Counted from the first letter of the stretch, positions 16,255 to 25,038 are shown. The stretch is DNA of 64,000 bases from Oxalicibacterium fonticola_A (GCF_040395855.1 NZ_JBEBPO010000002.1:12412-76411); one strand, 5' to 3'. The notes: generated by a model from the sequence alone, not told the origin. Numbers and translations: made by a program.

Positions 16255-16923
16255 TTAGTCGAGCAGACTCGACAGCGCAGCGCTGGCGGTTTGGCCGATA
16301 TTGCTCAGGAAATCGGTGGCCATATCGGAGGTGAATCGATGTGGATCTGGCGAGCCCAGCACCAGCAGGCCAAAAGCTTCCGGTGCATCGTCCAGCCGCA
16401 AGGGGAGCAAGGCCAGTGATTGTATCGAAGGCGCATCTTCCAGCCATGATGCCGCTTCAAAATCGTTGTTGCCGCCACAGAAAGGCGTCGTCAAACCGTT
16501 GGAAAAAATACGCGAATCGGCGGAAACCGGTGCAGCAAACCAGGTGTGCGCAAATTCTTCCGCCACACCCCACAGACGCAGCGTGACGTGCGGCACGGCG
16601 AAGGTGGCTTGCAGTCCGGTCGTCAGCGTATGCGGCAAATCCACATCGTTGCGCGCCAGCAGCAGCGAGCGCGTCCAAGTATGAAACTTGTGCGTGATCT
16701 GGTCATTTTCCTGGCCGATGCGAATCAGTTCCGCCAGGCGCAGTTCCATGATCTTGAACTTCTCGCGCATCACATCCATTTGCCGTTCCTGCAAGGATAA
16801 GGTGCGGCCGCCTAGCGGGCTCGACAGTTTTACCTGTGCCAACACTTCCGCATGTTCTTCAAAGAAATGCGGGTTGTTCAATAAATAGTCGGCGACGGCG
16901 TTGGAGTCCAGTGGAGAAGTCAT
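16255..16923 (-). CDS. DUF484 family protein
   Basis: 222-residue cytosolic protein of the DUF484 family, a GAF-like fold of unknown function regularly found between dapF and xerC. Recognised by the N-terminal NAVADYLLNNPHFFEEHAEV, then SLQERQMDVMREKFKIMELR and a C-terminal LGSPDPHRFTSDMATDFLS, typical of the family. No catalytic motif. Operon position: 107 bases after dapF, 9 bases before xerC. Confidence 0.92.
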   Translation of the reverse strand: MTSPLDSNAVADYLLNNPHFFEEHAEVLAQVKLSSPLGGRTLSLQERQMDVMREKFKIMELRLAELIRIGQENDQITHKFHTWTRSLLLARNDVDLPHTLTTGLQATFAVPHVTLRLWGVAEEFAHTWFAAPVSADSRIFSNGLTTPFCGGNNDFEAASWLEDAPSIQSLALLPLRLDDAPEAFGLLVLGSPDPHRFTSDMATDFLSNIGQTASAALSSLLD

Positions 16924-17030
16924 GTGGCTAGATAGGATAGAAAAATCGGTGTAGATGAAAGTGAGGCTGCATGCTGGCTCATGATTCTAACCGACATCCG
17001 TGAGGCAGCAAGCAATTCTGCGGTAGTCGA

Positions 17031-17882
17031 TCAAAGTTCGATTTCGCCTTCGAATACCGTCACAGCCGGGCCGGTCAACAGGACGGGCGCGGTATCGCCT
17101 GCCCATGCAATCGACAATTCGCCGCCGCGCGTCTGCACCCTGACGGGGGACGCCAGCAAGCCGCGTCGTATGCCGGTGACGACCGCCGCGCAGGCACCAG
17201 TGCCGCAGGCCAATGTTTCACCGGCACCGCGCTCGAACACGCGCAACTTGATCTGGTGCGTATCGATGATTTGCATGAAGCCGGCGTTGACGCGTTTGGG
17301 GAAGCGCGGATGATGTTCAATCAACACGCCATCTTCGCGTACCGGCGCATGATCTACATCGGCGACTATTTGCACCGCGTGTGGATTGCCCATCGACAAG
17401 ACGGAAATCCAGTAGGTTTCGCCCTTGATATCCAGCGGCCACAAGGTGTCTGCACCTTCCGCCTTGCACAACAGATCGCTGGCGTCGAATGGAACATCTT
17501 CCGGTGTCAGGATGGGCGCGCCCATATCGACGGTAATCTGGCCATTGGCTTCGAGTCGCGGCTCGATTACGCCAGACATGGTTTCTACCTTGATGGCCTG
17601 CTTGTTCGTGAGTTTTTTATCGGTCACGAATTTGACGAAGGCGCGCGCGCCATTGCCGCACTGCTCGACTTCGCCGCCGTCGGCGTTATAAATGCGATAG
17701 CGAAAATCGACGTCTGCGGCTTGCGGCTTTTCCACTACCAGCATTTGATCGGCGCCCACACCAAAGCGCCGGTCTGCCAAATGTTGCCATTGTGCCGGCG
17801 TGAAGCTGATGGATTGATTGATGGCATCGATAACGACGAAATCGTTACCGGCGCCATGCATTTTTGTGAATTTGATTTTCAT
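17031..17882 (-). CDS. dapF: Diaminopimelate epimerase
   Basis: Converts LL- to meso-diaminopimelate for lysine and peptidoglycan, using two Cys as acid and base. The N-terminus MKIKFTKMHGAGNDFVVID is diagnostic. The catalytic Cys are in EQCGNGARAF and LACGTGACAA. 283 residues, normal length. Followed by DUF484 and xerC; preceded at 56 bases by the lipid A acyltransferase pair, which belongs to the same envelope-building context. Confidence 0.97.
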   Translation of the reverse strand: MKIKFTKMHGAGNDFVVIDAINQSISFTPAQWQHLADRRFGVGADQMLVVEKPQAADVDFRYRIYNADGGEVEQCGNGARAFVKFVTDKKLTNKQAIKVETMSGVIEPRLEANGQITVDMGAPILTPEDVPFDASDLLCKAEGADTLWPLDIKGETYWISVLSMGNPHAVQIVADVDHAPVREDGVLIEHHPRFPKRVNAGFMQIIDTHQIKLRVFERGAGETLACGTGACAAVVTGIRRGLLASPVRVQTRGGELSIAWAGDTAPVLLTGPAVTVFEGEIEL

Positions 17883-17938
17883 GTGGCGATTATATAGCTG
17901 CGGCAGCTGGATCTGGAAAGCGGGGTATCCGGCTTGCG

Positions 17939-18838
17939 TCAGTAAGCTGGCGGCGCTTCATCCGGAGTATTTGCGGCATAGAAGCTGGCTTCGCCGGGCG
18001 GACGGGTCTTGAAGCGTTTGTGCGTCCAGAAGTATTCGGCTGGCGCTTCGCGCGCGCGATCTTCGATGAATGCGTTCATCGTGCGGGTGGCGGCAGTGAT
18101 GTCGTCCCCGGGAAAATTTTCCCAGGCCGGATAAAATTTGACAGTCCAGCCGCGATAGCCGGGCAGATAAGTGGCGATGACCGGAATCACCTTGGCCTTG
18201 GTGGCAGCAGCGATGCGCGCCGGCGCCGTCAGGGTAGCGGCTGGTACGCCGAAAAACGGAATGAACTCGGCATCCTTGGCGCCGAAATCCATATCCGGCA
18301 GCATGAAGAAGGGCAAGCCGTCGCGCATGGCGCGTATGATCGGTTTGACGCCTTCTTCGCGCGCAAACAGTTTGACCGGACGAAAACGCGAACGACCTTT
18401 GCGCAGTACCTGATCGAAGACGGGATTGAGTTGCTGCGTGTAGATGGAACACAGCGAGGATTCCAGCATCACGGCGACGCCGGCCACATCCAGGCTGACG
18501 AAATGCGGGCATAGCAATATGGTCGGGCTGGCCTTGATGGCTTCCACCGGCACGCCGGGCTCAATGAATATCAGGCGGCGCAGGCGCGCTTCGGAAGCCC
18601 ACCACAGAATGCCGCGTTCCAGCACGCTGCGCGCATAGTTCTGAAAATGTTTTTTTGCGACGGCGTGGCGCTGTTCTTCACTCCATTCGGGGAAGCACAG
18701 GCGCAGATTGATCAGCGTGATGCGACGGCGCGACTTCTTGTAAACAAACAGCAGACTGCCGATACCTTCGCCCAAGCGCGCAAGCAGCGGCAGTGGCAGC
18801 CAGTGCAACAGCCACATCAGTATGACCAGCAATCTCAT
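17939..18838 (-). CDS. Lipid A biosynthesis acyltransferase (LpxL/LpxM family), second copy
   Basis: 299 residues from ATG 18838, which overlaps the stop of the upstream acyltransferase by 4 bases (ATGA). This coupling decides the start; the open frame extends 34 codons further inside the neighbour. An N-terminal hydrophobic anchor (MRLLVILMWLLHWLPLPLL) precedes the acyltransferase site LCPHFVSLD (HX4D) and the PDMDFG motif. The family transfers secondary acyl chains from acyl-ACP to lipid A at the inner membrane. Which chain it adds cannot be read from sequence. Confidence 0.9.
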   Translation of the reverse strand: MRLLVILMWLLHWLPLPLLARLGEGIGSLLFVYKKSRRRITLINLRLCFPEWSEEQRHAVAKKHFQNYARSVLERGILWWASEARLRRLIFIEPGVPVEAIKASPTILLCPHFVSLDVAGVAVMLESSLCSIYTQQLNPVFDQVLRKGRSRFRPVKLFAREEGVKPIIRAMRDGLPFFMLPDMDFGAKDAEFIPFFGVPAATLTAPARIAAATKAKVIPVIATYLPGYRGWTVKFYPAWENFPGDDITAATRTMNAFIEDRAREAPAEYFWTHKRFKTRPPGEASFYAANTPDEAPPAY

Positions 18839-19719
18839 TGCGCAACCTTGCCGGCGTCTGAAGGGGCCTGTTCGTTGGGGACTGCGACGCCGGCCGGTAT
18901 CTTGTAGTGGTTGTAACTCCAGAAATATTGCGCCGGGCACATGCTGATCAATTGCTCCATGGCGGCATTGATTGCGCGTACCTGTTGTTCCGGTGCCAAG
19001 TCATCCGCCATATCGAAAGGCATGAAGTGCAATATGTATCCCTTGCCGCGCGGCAGTCGTTCGGCGAAGGCAAGTATCATCGTCGCGCCGCTCATCTCCC
19101 GCAACTTGGCCGGCAAGGTCATCGTATAGGCAGGCTTGCCAAAGAAATCGGCCCACACGCCTTCGCCGTTTTGCGGCACCTGATCGGGCAGCAATCCAAT
19201 TGCGCCGCTTCTTTTCAATACCTTGAACAGAGTGCGCACGCCGCTCAGATTGGCCGGCGCCAATGCGAGGTTGTGTCGTGCACGCGCATCTTCGATCAAG
19301 GGTTTCAATGCGGCTTGCCGTGGCGGACGGTACAGCACGGTCAGCGGTATTTGTGCTGCAGCAGCCTGCGCGGAAATTTCAAAGCAGCCCAAATGCGGCG
19401 TCAGGAAGATAATGCCGCGCTTGTCCGTGTGGGCCTGTTGCACCACATCCCAGTTCTTGATCTGGACGGTTTTTAATACGCGTTCAGGTGGCGCACACCA
19501 GACGAAAGGCAGTTCCAGTACATTCTTGCCGGATTCGGCAATGGCGGCCGACAAATGTTCGCCAAAGCCGGCCTGGCGGATATTTTCCTGCAGGCGCCGG
19601 CGATAGGTGGGAGAGGCAAGATAAACCACCCAGCCGAAGGCGCTGCCCATTGCATGCAATATTGGCAAAGGCAGGTAAGACAGCAGGCGGAAAAGAAGAA
19701 CTAGCATTGCGTCGAGCAT
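18835..19719 (-). CDS. Lipid A biosynthesis acyltransferase (LpxL/LpxM family), first copy
   Basis: 294 residues with an N-terminal membrane anchor, the active-site LTPHLGCFE (HX4E), and a YRPPRQAAL stretch typical of HtrB/LpxL proteins. It shares the general layout of its downstream neighbour but is clearly divergent, so the pair probably adds two different secondary acyl chains to lipid A. Two ATGs five codons apart are possible: the first directly abuts AGAGG, the second is 12 bases from it. It is divergent from metK with 167 bases between. Confidence 0.9.
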   Translation of the reverse strand: MLDAMLVLLFRLLSYLPLPILHAMGSAFGWVVYLASPTYRRRLQENIRQAGFGEHLSAAIAESGKNVLELPFVWCAPPERVLKTVQIKNWDVVQQAHTDKRGIIFLTPHLGCFEISAQAAAAQIPLTVLYRPPRQAALKPLIEDARARHNLALAPANLSGVRTLFKVLKRSGAIGLLPDQVPQNGEGVWADFFGKPAYTMTLPAKLREMSGATMILAFAERLPRGKGYILHFMPFDMADDLAPEQQVRAINAAMEQLISMCPAQYFWSYNHYKIPAGVAVPNEQAPSDAGKVAQ

Positions 19720-19823
19720 CCTCTTTTTACAAGACTTTGCCGAATTTTTTCAAGAGGCGTAAAATAGCACAAAGAAGCAACCGCCGAGTTAATGACAACT
19801 TGCGAGGCGGTATATAAATTTCG

Positions 19824-19886
19824 CTAAAGCGTCGCAGGTTCACTGAGTTGACCGCGACATAACCAACTTTAATGAAAGAACCTGCG
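19824..19886 (+). promoter_or_regulatory. Candidate structured regulatory leader of metK
   Basis: The region immediately before the metK ATG can fold in two exclusive ways. Structure A is a hairpin GTCGC-A-GGT (19831-19839) with ACCGCGAC (19851-19858). Its loop GAGTTG (19845-19850) can pair with CAACTT (19864-19869), giving an H-type pseudoknot. Structure B pairs CGCAGGTTC (19833-19841) with GAACCTGCG (19878-19886), a perfect 9-bp helix ending at the start codon. A and B use the same 5' strand. A likely -10 (TATAAA, 19813-19818) places the RNA start just upstream. The pairings are seen; regulation by SAM or another ligand is inference. Confidence 0.5.
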
Positions 19887-21050
19887 ATGGCTAATGATTT
19901 TCTGTTTACCTCCGAATCCGTCTCTGAAGGGCACCCAGACAAGGTCGCCGATCAAATTTCCGACGCGATCCTTGATGCAATTTTCCAGCAAGATCCAAAG
20001 GCACGTGTTGCAGCAGAAACGCTGTGCAACACCGGTCTGGTTGTACTGGCTGGTGAAATCACCACGTTTGCCAACGTCGATTACATCGAAGTAGCGCGCG
20101 ACACCATCAAACGCATCGGTTACGACAATGCCGACTACGGCATCGATTACAAGAGCTGCTCAGTGCTGGTCGCCTATGACAAGCAATCGCCGGACATCGC
20201 ACAAGGTGTGGATGAAGGCGCCGGTATCGACCTCGACCAGGGTGCTGGCGATCAGGGTTTGATGTTCGGTTACGCTTGCGATGAAACACCGGAACTGATG
20301 CCGGCTGCGATTCACTACGCGCACCGCATCGTCGAGCGTCAATCGGAATTGCGCAAAGACGGTCGTTTGCCTTGGCTGCGTCCGGATGCAAAATCGCAAG
20401 TTACCTTGCGTTATGTTGATGGCCGCCCGGTTTCCATCGATACCATTGTGCTGTCGACGCAACATGCGCCGGAAATGCAACACAAGGACATCGAAGAAGC
20501 TGTCATCGAAAGCATTATCAAACCAGTCGTACCGGCTGAATGGCTGAAAGACACGCGCTTCCTGGTGAACCCGACAGGTCGTTTCGTCATCGGCGGTCCG
20601 CAAGGCGATTGCGGTTTGACCGGTCGCAAGATCATTGTTGACACCTACGGCGGTGCAGCCCCGCATGGCGGCGGCGCATTCTCCGGCAAGGATCCTTCAA
20701 AGGTCGATCGTTCCGCTGCTTACGCTGGCCGTTATGTCGCTAAAAACATCGTTGCAGCTGGCTTGGCTGAACGCGCACAAATCCAGATTTCGTACGCCAT
20801 CGGTGTGGCAAAACCGACTTCGGTCATGGTTACGACTTTCGGCACCGGCAAAATCAGCGATGAAAAAATCGCTCAACTGGTGCTCGAACATTTCGACCTG
20901 CGTCCAAAAGGCATCGTGCAAATGCTGGATTTGCTGCGCCCTATCTATCAAAAAACCGCAGCCTACGGTCACTTCGGTCGCGAAGAGCCGGAATTCACAT
21001 GGGAACGCACCGATAAGGCCGCAGCATTGCGTGCAGCCGCCGGTCTGTAA
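19887..21050 (+). CDS. metK: S-adenosylmethionine synthase
   Basis: Makes SAM from methionine and ATP. MANDFLFTSESVSEGHPDKVADQISD is the classic N-terminus, with the ATP-phosphate His in EGHPDK. Later motifs are the GAGDQGLMFGYA loop and GGGAFSGKDPSKVDRS, followed by KIIVDTYGG-type structure elements. 387 residues, normal. ATG 19887 fits the family N-terminus; an in-frame ATG at 19872 would add MKEPA and lie within the leader's sequestering region. Ends at a strong terminator. Functionally linked to ahcY and metF downstream. Confidence 0.98.
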   Translation: MANDFLFTSESVSEGHPDKVADQISDAILDAIFQQDPKARVAAETLCNTGLVVLAGEITTFANVDYIEVARDTIKRIGYDNADYGIDYKSCSVLVAYDKQSPDIAQGVDEGAGIDLDQGAGDQGLMFGYACDETPELMPAAIHYAHRIVERQSELRKDGRLPWLRPDAKSQVTLRYVDGRPVSIDTIVLSTQHAPEMQHKDIEEAVIESIIKPVVPAEWLKDTRFLVNPTGRFVIGGPQGDCGLTGRKIIVDTYGGAAPHGGGAFSGKDPSKVDRSAAYAGRYVAKNIVAAGLAERAQIQISYAIGVAKPTSVMVTTFGTGKISDEKIAQLVLEHFDLRPKGIVQMLDLLRPIYQKTAAYGHFGREEPEFTWERTDKAAALRAAAGL

Positions 21051-21086
21051 TTGGCAGTTTGTAACCAAGTTGTAGTTGTACTTTGT

Positions 21087-21128
21087 GGTCGGATGAAATT
21101 CATGCAGAATTCATCCGACCATTTTGTT
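21087..21128 (+). terminator. Intrinsic terminator of metK
   Basis: GGTCGGATGAA (21087-21097) and TTCATCCGACC (21110-21120) make an 11-bp perfect stem with a 12-base loop, followed by ATTTTGTTTT. The next gene starts about 10 bases later, with its own ribosome site GAGAAG. Confidence 0.9.
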
Positions 21129-21139
21129 TTGAGAAGTGA

Positions 21140-22093
21140 ATGTCTATTGTGAATATCGTCAGTCGCATCGTGTTTCCAGTATTGGTATTGCTTGGCAGCG
21201 CCGTGTCGGCAAATGCCGGCACAAGCGTTGCGGTCAAGGTACCTGCAGTGGCGGCGCCGACCGAACTTGAGAAGTGGTGCCGGCGTCTGGTGGTGCGCTT
21301 GCCCGGAATCACGAACCCGATGTGTAAGCGTAGCGAACTGGTGCCGACCGGCGTCAATTCACTGCAAGGATTTCCCTTGCTGGCGCGGCAGATTCCTGCC
21401 GTCAAAAGCGAGGGGCATACTCATCCGCCGCTGCGGGTATTGCTGATGGGTGGAATTCACGGTGATGAACTGACTTCTGCATCCATTGTGTTTCGCTGGC
21501 TGGAGTTGATGCCGACACCGGCTGCGCAGCATTTTGAATGGAGTGTGGTGCCGGTCGTCAATCCCGATGGTTTGCTGGCGCCGCGTGCCAGACGCATGAA
21601 TGCGAATGGCGTTGATTTGAATCGCAATTTCCCGACGCCGGGCTGGAAGCATGATGCGCCGCACTACTGGGCCGTCAGAACCAAAAGTGATCCGCGTCGC
21701 TTTCCCGGTCATGCGCCTTTGTCTGAGCCTGAGAGCCGCTGGGTGCATGATGAAATGCTGCGTTTTCGGCCTGACGTGATCATTTCCGTGCATGCACCTT
21801 TTGGCGTGCTGGATTTTGATGGACCGGCAGAGCCGCCACGTCGCTTCGGTCGTTTATTGCTTAATCGTGTAGGGGTATATCCCGGCTCTTTGGGCAATTA
21901 CAGCGGCGTGCATAAAAATGTCCCGGTGATCACGATAGAGTTGCCGAATGCGCAAAAAATGCCTTCCGAAGCTGAAGTAAAACGGATATGGCTGGATATG
22001 CTGGGTTGGATAAGAGACAACGTTGAGCCGCACACCGAAACTGCCCGCGTGCATTCGGTATCCATGCCCAATTCCGCACCATTGAAAAAGTAA
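21140..22093 (+). CDS. Secreted M14-family zinc carboxypeptidase, MpaA-like
   Basis: 317 residues. N-terminal signal peptide (about 1-26, ending SANA). Zinc ligands: His and Glu of GGIHGDE near residue 110 and His of ISVHAPFG near 217. The DLNRNFPTPGW substrate loop and the catalytic Glu in ITIELPNA complete an M14 carboxypeptidase site. The closest known types cleave murein peptides (MpaA-like amidases), but here the enzyme is apparently exported, so periplasmic murein-peptide trimming is possible. Substrate inferred, fold secure. Confidence 0.85.
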   Translation: MSIVNIVSRIVFPVLVLLGSAVSANAGTSVAVKVPAVAAPTELEKWCRRLVVRLPGITNPMCKRSELVPTGVNSLQGFPLLARQIPAVKSEGHTHPPLRVLLMGGIHGDELTSASIVFRWLELMPTPAAQHFEWSVVPVVNPDGLLAPRARRMNANGVDLNRNFPTPGWKHDAPHYWAVRTKSDPRRFPGHAPLSEPESRWVHDEMLRFRPDVIISVHAPFGVLDFDGPAEPPRRFGRLLLNRVGVYPGSLGNYSGVHKNVPVITIELPNAQKMPSEAEVKRIWLDMLGWIRDNVEPHTETARVHSVSMPNSAPLKK

Positions 22094-22144
22094 TTTTCAT
22101 CGAGGTGACATGGCTTCAGGCATGTTTTTCGATTAAAATAGCAG

Positions 22145-22231
22145 CCGCATCAAGGAGCGTTGCGATAGGTCGTTCAAATGAATAGACCTACCAGGCTTGA
22201 TGTAGTCAATACCAGTAACTGCGCTCACGTT
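22145..22231 (+). promoter_or_regulatory. SAH riboswitch upstream of ahcY-metF
   Basis: P1 pairs CATCAAG (22148-22154) with CTTGATG (22196-22202). P2 pairs TAGGTC (22166-22171) with GACCTA (22185-22190). A pseudoknot pairs GAGCG (22155-22159) with CGCTC (22222-22226). The GGAGCG..TGCGA core and the trailing GCGCTCACGTTTCTTTTTTTC match the S-adenosylhomocysteine riboswitch family as I know it. This class turns expression on when SAH accumulates. It sits 30-115 bases before ahcY, its usual target in Burkholderiales. Confidence 0.93.
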
Positions 22232-22260
22232 TCTTTTTTTCTAACCGAAAGGAGGGCGTG

Positions 22261-23700
22261 ATGAACGCCGCAGTTATGACCACCTCTACCAAATTCACTG
22301 ATTACATCATCGCTGATCTTTCCCTGTCCGCCTGGGGCGACAAGGAAATCAAGATCGCAGAAACCGAAATGCCTGGCCTGATGGCAATTCGCGAAGAATT
22401 CGCCGCTGCGCAACCACTGAAGGGTGCGCGCATCACCGGCTCGATCCACATGACGATTCAAACCGCCGTACTGATCCAGACGCTGGAAGCGCTGGGTGCC
22501 AAAGTGCGTTGGGCATCGTGCAACATCTATTCGACACAGGATCACGCTGCTGCCGCTATCGCTGCTGCCGGCACGCCAGTATTCGCTGTCAAAGGCGAAA
22601 CACTGGACGATTACTGGGAATACACGCACCGCATTTTTGAATGGCCGAACGACGACAAAGGCGCGCCGGTTTACTCGAACATGATTCTGGATGACGGCGG
22701 CGACGCAACCTTGCTGCTGCACCTCGGCACACGTGCTGAAAAAGATGCATCGGTATTGAACAACCCAGGTTCGGAAGAAGAAATCTGTCTGTTCAACTCG
22801 ATCAAGAAACATCTGGCAGTGGACGCAACCTGGTATTCGAAACGTTTGCCGCAAATCCTCGGCGTGACCGAAGAAACCACCACCGGCGTGCATCGTTTGT
22901 ACCAAATGCACAAGGAAGGCAAGCTGGCTTTCCCTGCGATCAACGTTAACGACTCCGTTACCAAATCCAAGTTCGACAATCTGTACGGCTGCCGCGAATC
23001 GCTGGTTGACGGCATCAAGCGCGCAACCGACGTCATGATCGCCGGTAAAGTGGCAGTCATCGCCGGTTACGGTGACGTCGGCAAGGGTTCGGCACAAGCG
23101 ATGCGTGCCTTGTCGGCACAAGTCTGGGTGACCGAAATCGATCCTATCTGCGCATTGCAGGCAGCGATGGAAGGTTATCGCGTTGTGACGATGGAATACG
23201 CTGCTGCACATGGCGACATTTTCGTTACCTGCACCGGTAACTACCACGTCATCACGCATGATCACATGGCCAAGATGAAAGATCAGGCGATTGTCTGCAA
23301 CATCGGTCACTTCGACAATGAAATCGAAGTCGCTGCGTTGAAACAATACACATGGGAAAACATCAAGCCGCAAGTCGATCACATCATCTTCCCTGACGGC
23401 AAGCGCATCATCCTGCTGGCCGAAGGTCGTCTGGTCAATCTGGGTTGCGGCACCGGCCATCCGTCCTACGTGATGAGTTCGTCGTTTGCGAACCAGACGA
23501 TCGCGCAGATCGAGTTGTATGCAAACACGAAAAATTATCCGGTCGGCGTCTACACCTTGCCGAAACATCTGGATGAAAAAGTCGCGCGTTTGCAGTTGAA
23601 AAAACTCAATGCACAATTGACTACCTTGACGAACGAGCAAGCCGATTATATCGGCGTAGCGCAAACGGGTCCGTACAAGCCAGAGCACTATCGTTACTAA
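22261..23700 (+). CDS. ahcY: Adenosylhomocysteinase
   Basis: Hydrolyses SAH to adenosine and homocysteine, clearing the inhibitory by-product of SAM-dependent methylation. Contains DYIIADLSLSAWGDKEI, the NAD-binding GYGDVGKGSAQAM loop, HFDNEIE, and the C-terminal GPYKPEHYRY that reaches the neighbouring subunit. 479 residues. ATG 22261 is preceded by AAAGGAGGGCGTG, an excellent ribosome site. First gene of the riboswitch-controlled operon with a membrane protein gene and metF. Confidence 0.98.
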   Translation: MNAAVMTTSTKFTDYIIADLSLSAWGDKEIKIAETEMPGLMAIREEFAAAQPLKGARITGSIHMTIQTAVLIQTLEALGAKVRWASCNIYSTQDHAAAAIAAAGTPVFAVKGETLDDYWEYTHRIFEWPNDDKGAPVYSNMILDDGGDATLLLHLGTRAEKDASVLNNPGSEEEICLFNSIKKHLAVDATWYSKRLPQILGVTEETTTGVHRLYQMHKEGKLAFPAINVNDSVTKSKFDNLYGCRESLVDGIKRATDVMIAGKVAVIAGYGDVGKGSAQAMRALSAQVWVTEIDPICALQAAMEGYRVVTMEYAAAHGDIFVTCTGNYHVITHDHMAKMKDQAIVCNIGHFDNEIEVAALKQYTWENIKPQVDHIIFPDGKRIILLAEGRLVNLGCGTGHPSYVMSSSFANQTIAQIELYANTKNYPVGVYTLPKHLDEKVARLQLKKLNAQLTTLTNEQADYIGVAQTGPYKPEHYRY

Positions 23701-23760
23701 GCAATTGGCGTGTAACAGCGCTGCAGTATATCGGGCAGGTGTTTGACAGAAGTAGCCGAG

Positions 23761-23788
23761 CCGCTTCATCACTGTATCGGTGAAGCGG
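23761..23788 (+). other. Hairpin between ahcY and the holin-family gene
   Basis: CCGCTTCATC (23761-23770) pairs with GGTGAAGCGG (23779-23788), 10 bp with one G-T pair, loop of 8. No T tract follows, so it is better read as an RNA-processing or stability element within the operon than as a terminator. Confidence 0.5.
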
Positions 23789-23822
23789 CGATTTCCTGTA
23801 GTTGATTGAGAGGAGAAATCAC

Positions 23823-24167
23823 ATGCGCTTATTGTTAATCTGGGCGATCAATGCGGCAGCGCTGTTCGCGCTTCCTTACCTGATGACGTCGATCAGGGTA
23901 GATAGCGTAGCTACGGCGCTCATTGCAGCGCTGGTGCTGGGGCTGGTCAATGCATTGATCCGGCCTGTGCTGGTCTTGCTCACGTTGCCGGTCACCTTGC
24001 TGACGCTGGGGCTGTTCATCTTTGTGATCAATGCGCTGATGTTCTGGGGCGTATCGCAATTGGTGGGTGGCTTCCATGTCGCCGGTTTCTGGTCGGCATT
24101 CGGCGGTGCAATCCTGTACAGCATCATTTCGTGGATACTGTCCTCGCTCTTACTCCAAGAACCATGA
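23823..24167 (+). CDS. Four-helix membrane protein, phage holin / YvlD family
   Basis: 114 residues, almost wholly hydrophobic: four predicted membrane helices around 2-18, 28-50, 53-76 and 86-112, with VNALIRPVLVLLTLPVTLLTLG as the family hallmark. ATG 23823 is preceded by GAGAGGAGA. Its stop overlaps the metF start (ATGA), so the two are translationally coupled. The family is called phage holin family 4 / YvlD, but there is no lysis context; its role in a SAM-cycle operon is unknown. Confidence 0.9.
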   Translation: MRLLLIWAINAAALFALPYLMTSIRVDSVATALIAALVLGLVNALIRPVLVLLTLPVTLLTLGLFIFVINALMFWGVSQLVGGFHVAGFWSAFGGAILYSIISWILSSLLLQEP

Positions 24168-25015
24168 CACAACAAAACTTCAGCATAGAATTTTTCCCGC
24201 CCAAGACGCCGCTCGGTGTCGAGAAGCTGCGGGTGACGTGCGCCAAGCTGGCCGAGCTGAATCCGAAGTATTTCTCGGTCACGTTCGGCGCCGGCGGTTC
24301 GACGCAACACGGTACGCTGGATACGGTACTGGAAATCCGCGGTGCCGGTCACGATGCGGCGCCGCATCTTTCCTGCCTGGGCAGTTCACGTGAAAATCTG
24401 CGTGCGATTTTGCAGGAATACAAATCGCACGGGATCAAACGCATCGTCGCCTTGCGTGGCGATCTGCCCAGCGGTTATGGCGCAATGGATGCTTCGTCCA
24501 GCGAATTTCATTACGCCAACGAACTGGTGGAATTCATACGGGCGGAAACCGGCGACTGGTTTCATATCGAAGTCGCCGCTTATCCGGAAATGCATCCGCA
24601 AGCCAAGTCGCCCAGCGACGATATTGCCAGCTATGCACGCAAGGTAAAGGCCGGTGCGGATTCAGCCATTACGCAGTATTTCTACAATGCGGATGCCTAT
24701 TTCCGTTTTGTGGATGATGCGCGCAAGGCAGGTGCAGATGTACCGGTGACAGCCGGTGTGATGCCCATCACCAACTATTCGCAGCTGATGCGTTTCTCGG
24801 ACATGTGCGGCGCGGAAATTCCGCGCTGGATACGCCTGAAACTGGCCAGTTACAACGACGATACCGATTCTATACGCGCCTTTGGCCTGGATGTGGTGAC
24901 GGATTTGTGCGAGCGTTTACTGGCTGGTGGTGCGCCCGGCCTGCATTTCTATACGCTGAATCAGGCGGCAGCCACGCATGCGATCTGGAGCCGTTTGAAT
25001 CTGTCGCAGAAGTAA
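24164..25015 (+). CDS. metF: Methylenetetrahydrofolate reductase
   Basis: FAD enzyme that makes 5-methyl-THF for methionine synthesis. MTQQNFSIEFFPPKTPLG is the family N-terminus, with catalytic Glu in SIEFFPP. Later motifs are VTFGAGGST, RGDLPSGY for folate and FAD contacts, and SAITQYFYNADAYFRF. 283 residues. The start overlaps the upstream stop by 4 bases. It completes the cycle with ahcY and metK under SAH-riboswitch control. Confidence 0.96.
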   Translation: MTQQNFSIEFFPPKTPLGVEKLRVTCAKLAELNPKYFSVTFGAGGSTQHGTLDTVLEIRGAGHDAAPHLSCLGSSRENLRAILQEYKSHGIKRIVALRGDLPSGYGAMDASSSEFHYANELVEFIRAETGDWFHIEVAAYPEMHPQAKSPSDDIASYARKVKAGADSAITQYFYNADAYFRFVDDARKAGADVPVTAGVMPITNYSQLMRFSDMCGAEIPRWIRLKLASYNDDTDSIRAFGLDVVTDLCERLLAGGAPGLHFYTLNQAAATHAIWSRLNLSQK

Positions 25016-25038
25016 TCCAGGCGCTGATTTTTGGATTG

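Noticed and set aside
22225..23772. A 515-codon open frame opposite ahcY
   Set aside because: It lies wholly antisense to a clearly identified adenosylhomocysteinase and has a Cys/His/Phe-rich composition typical of mirror frames. No domain recognised.
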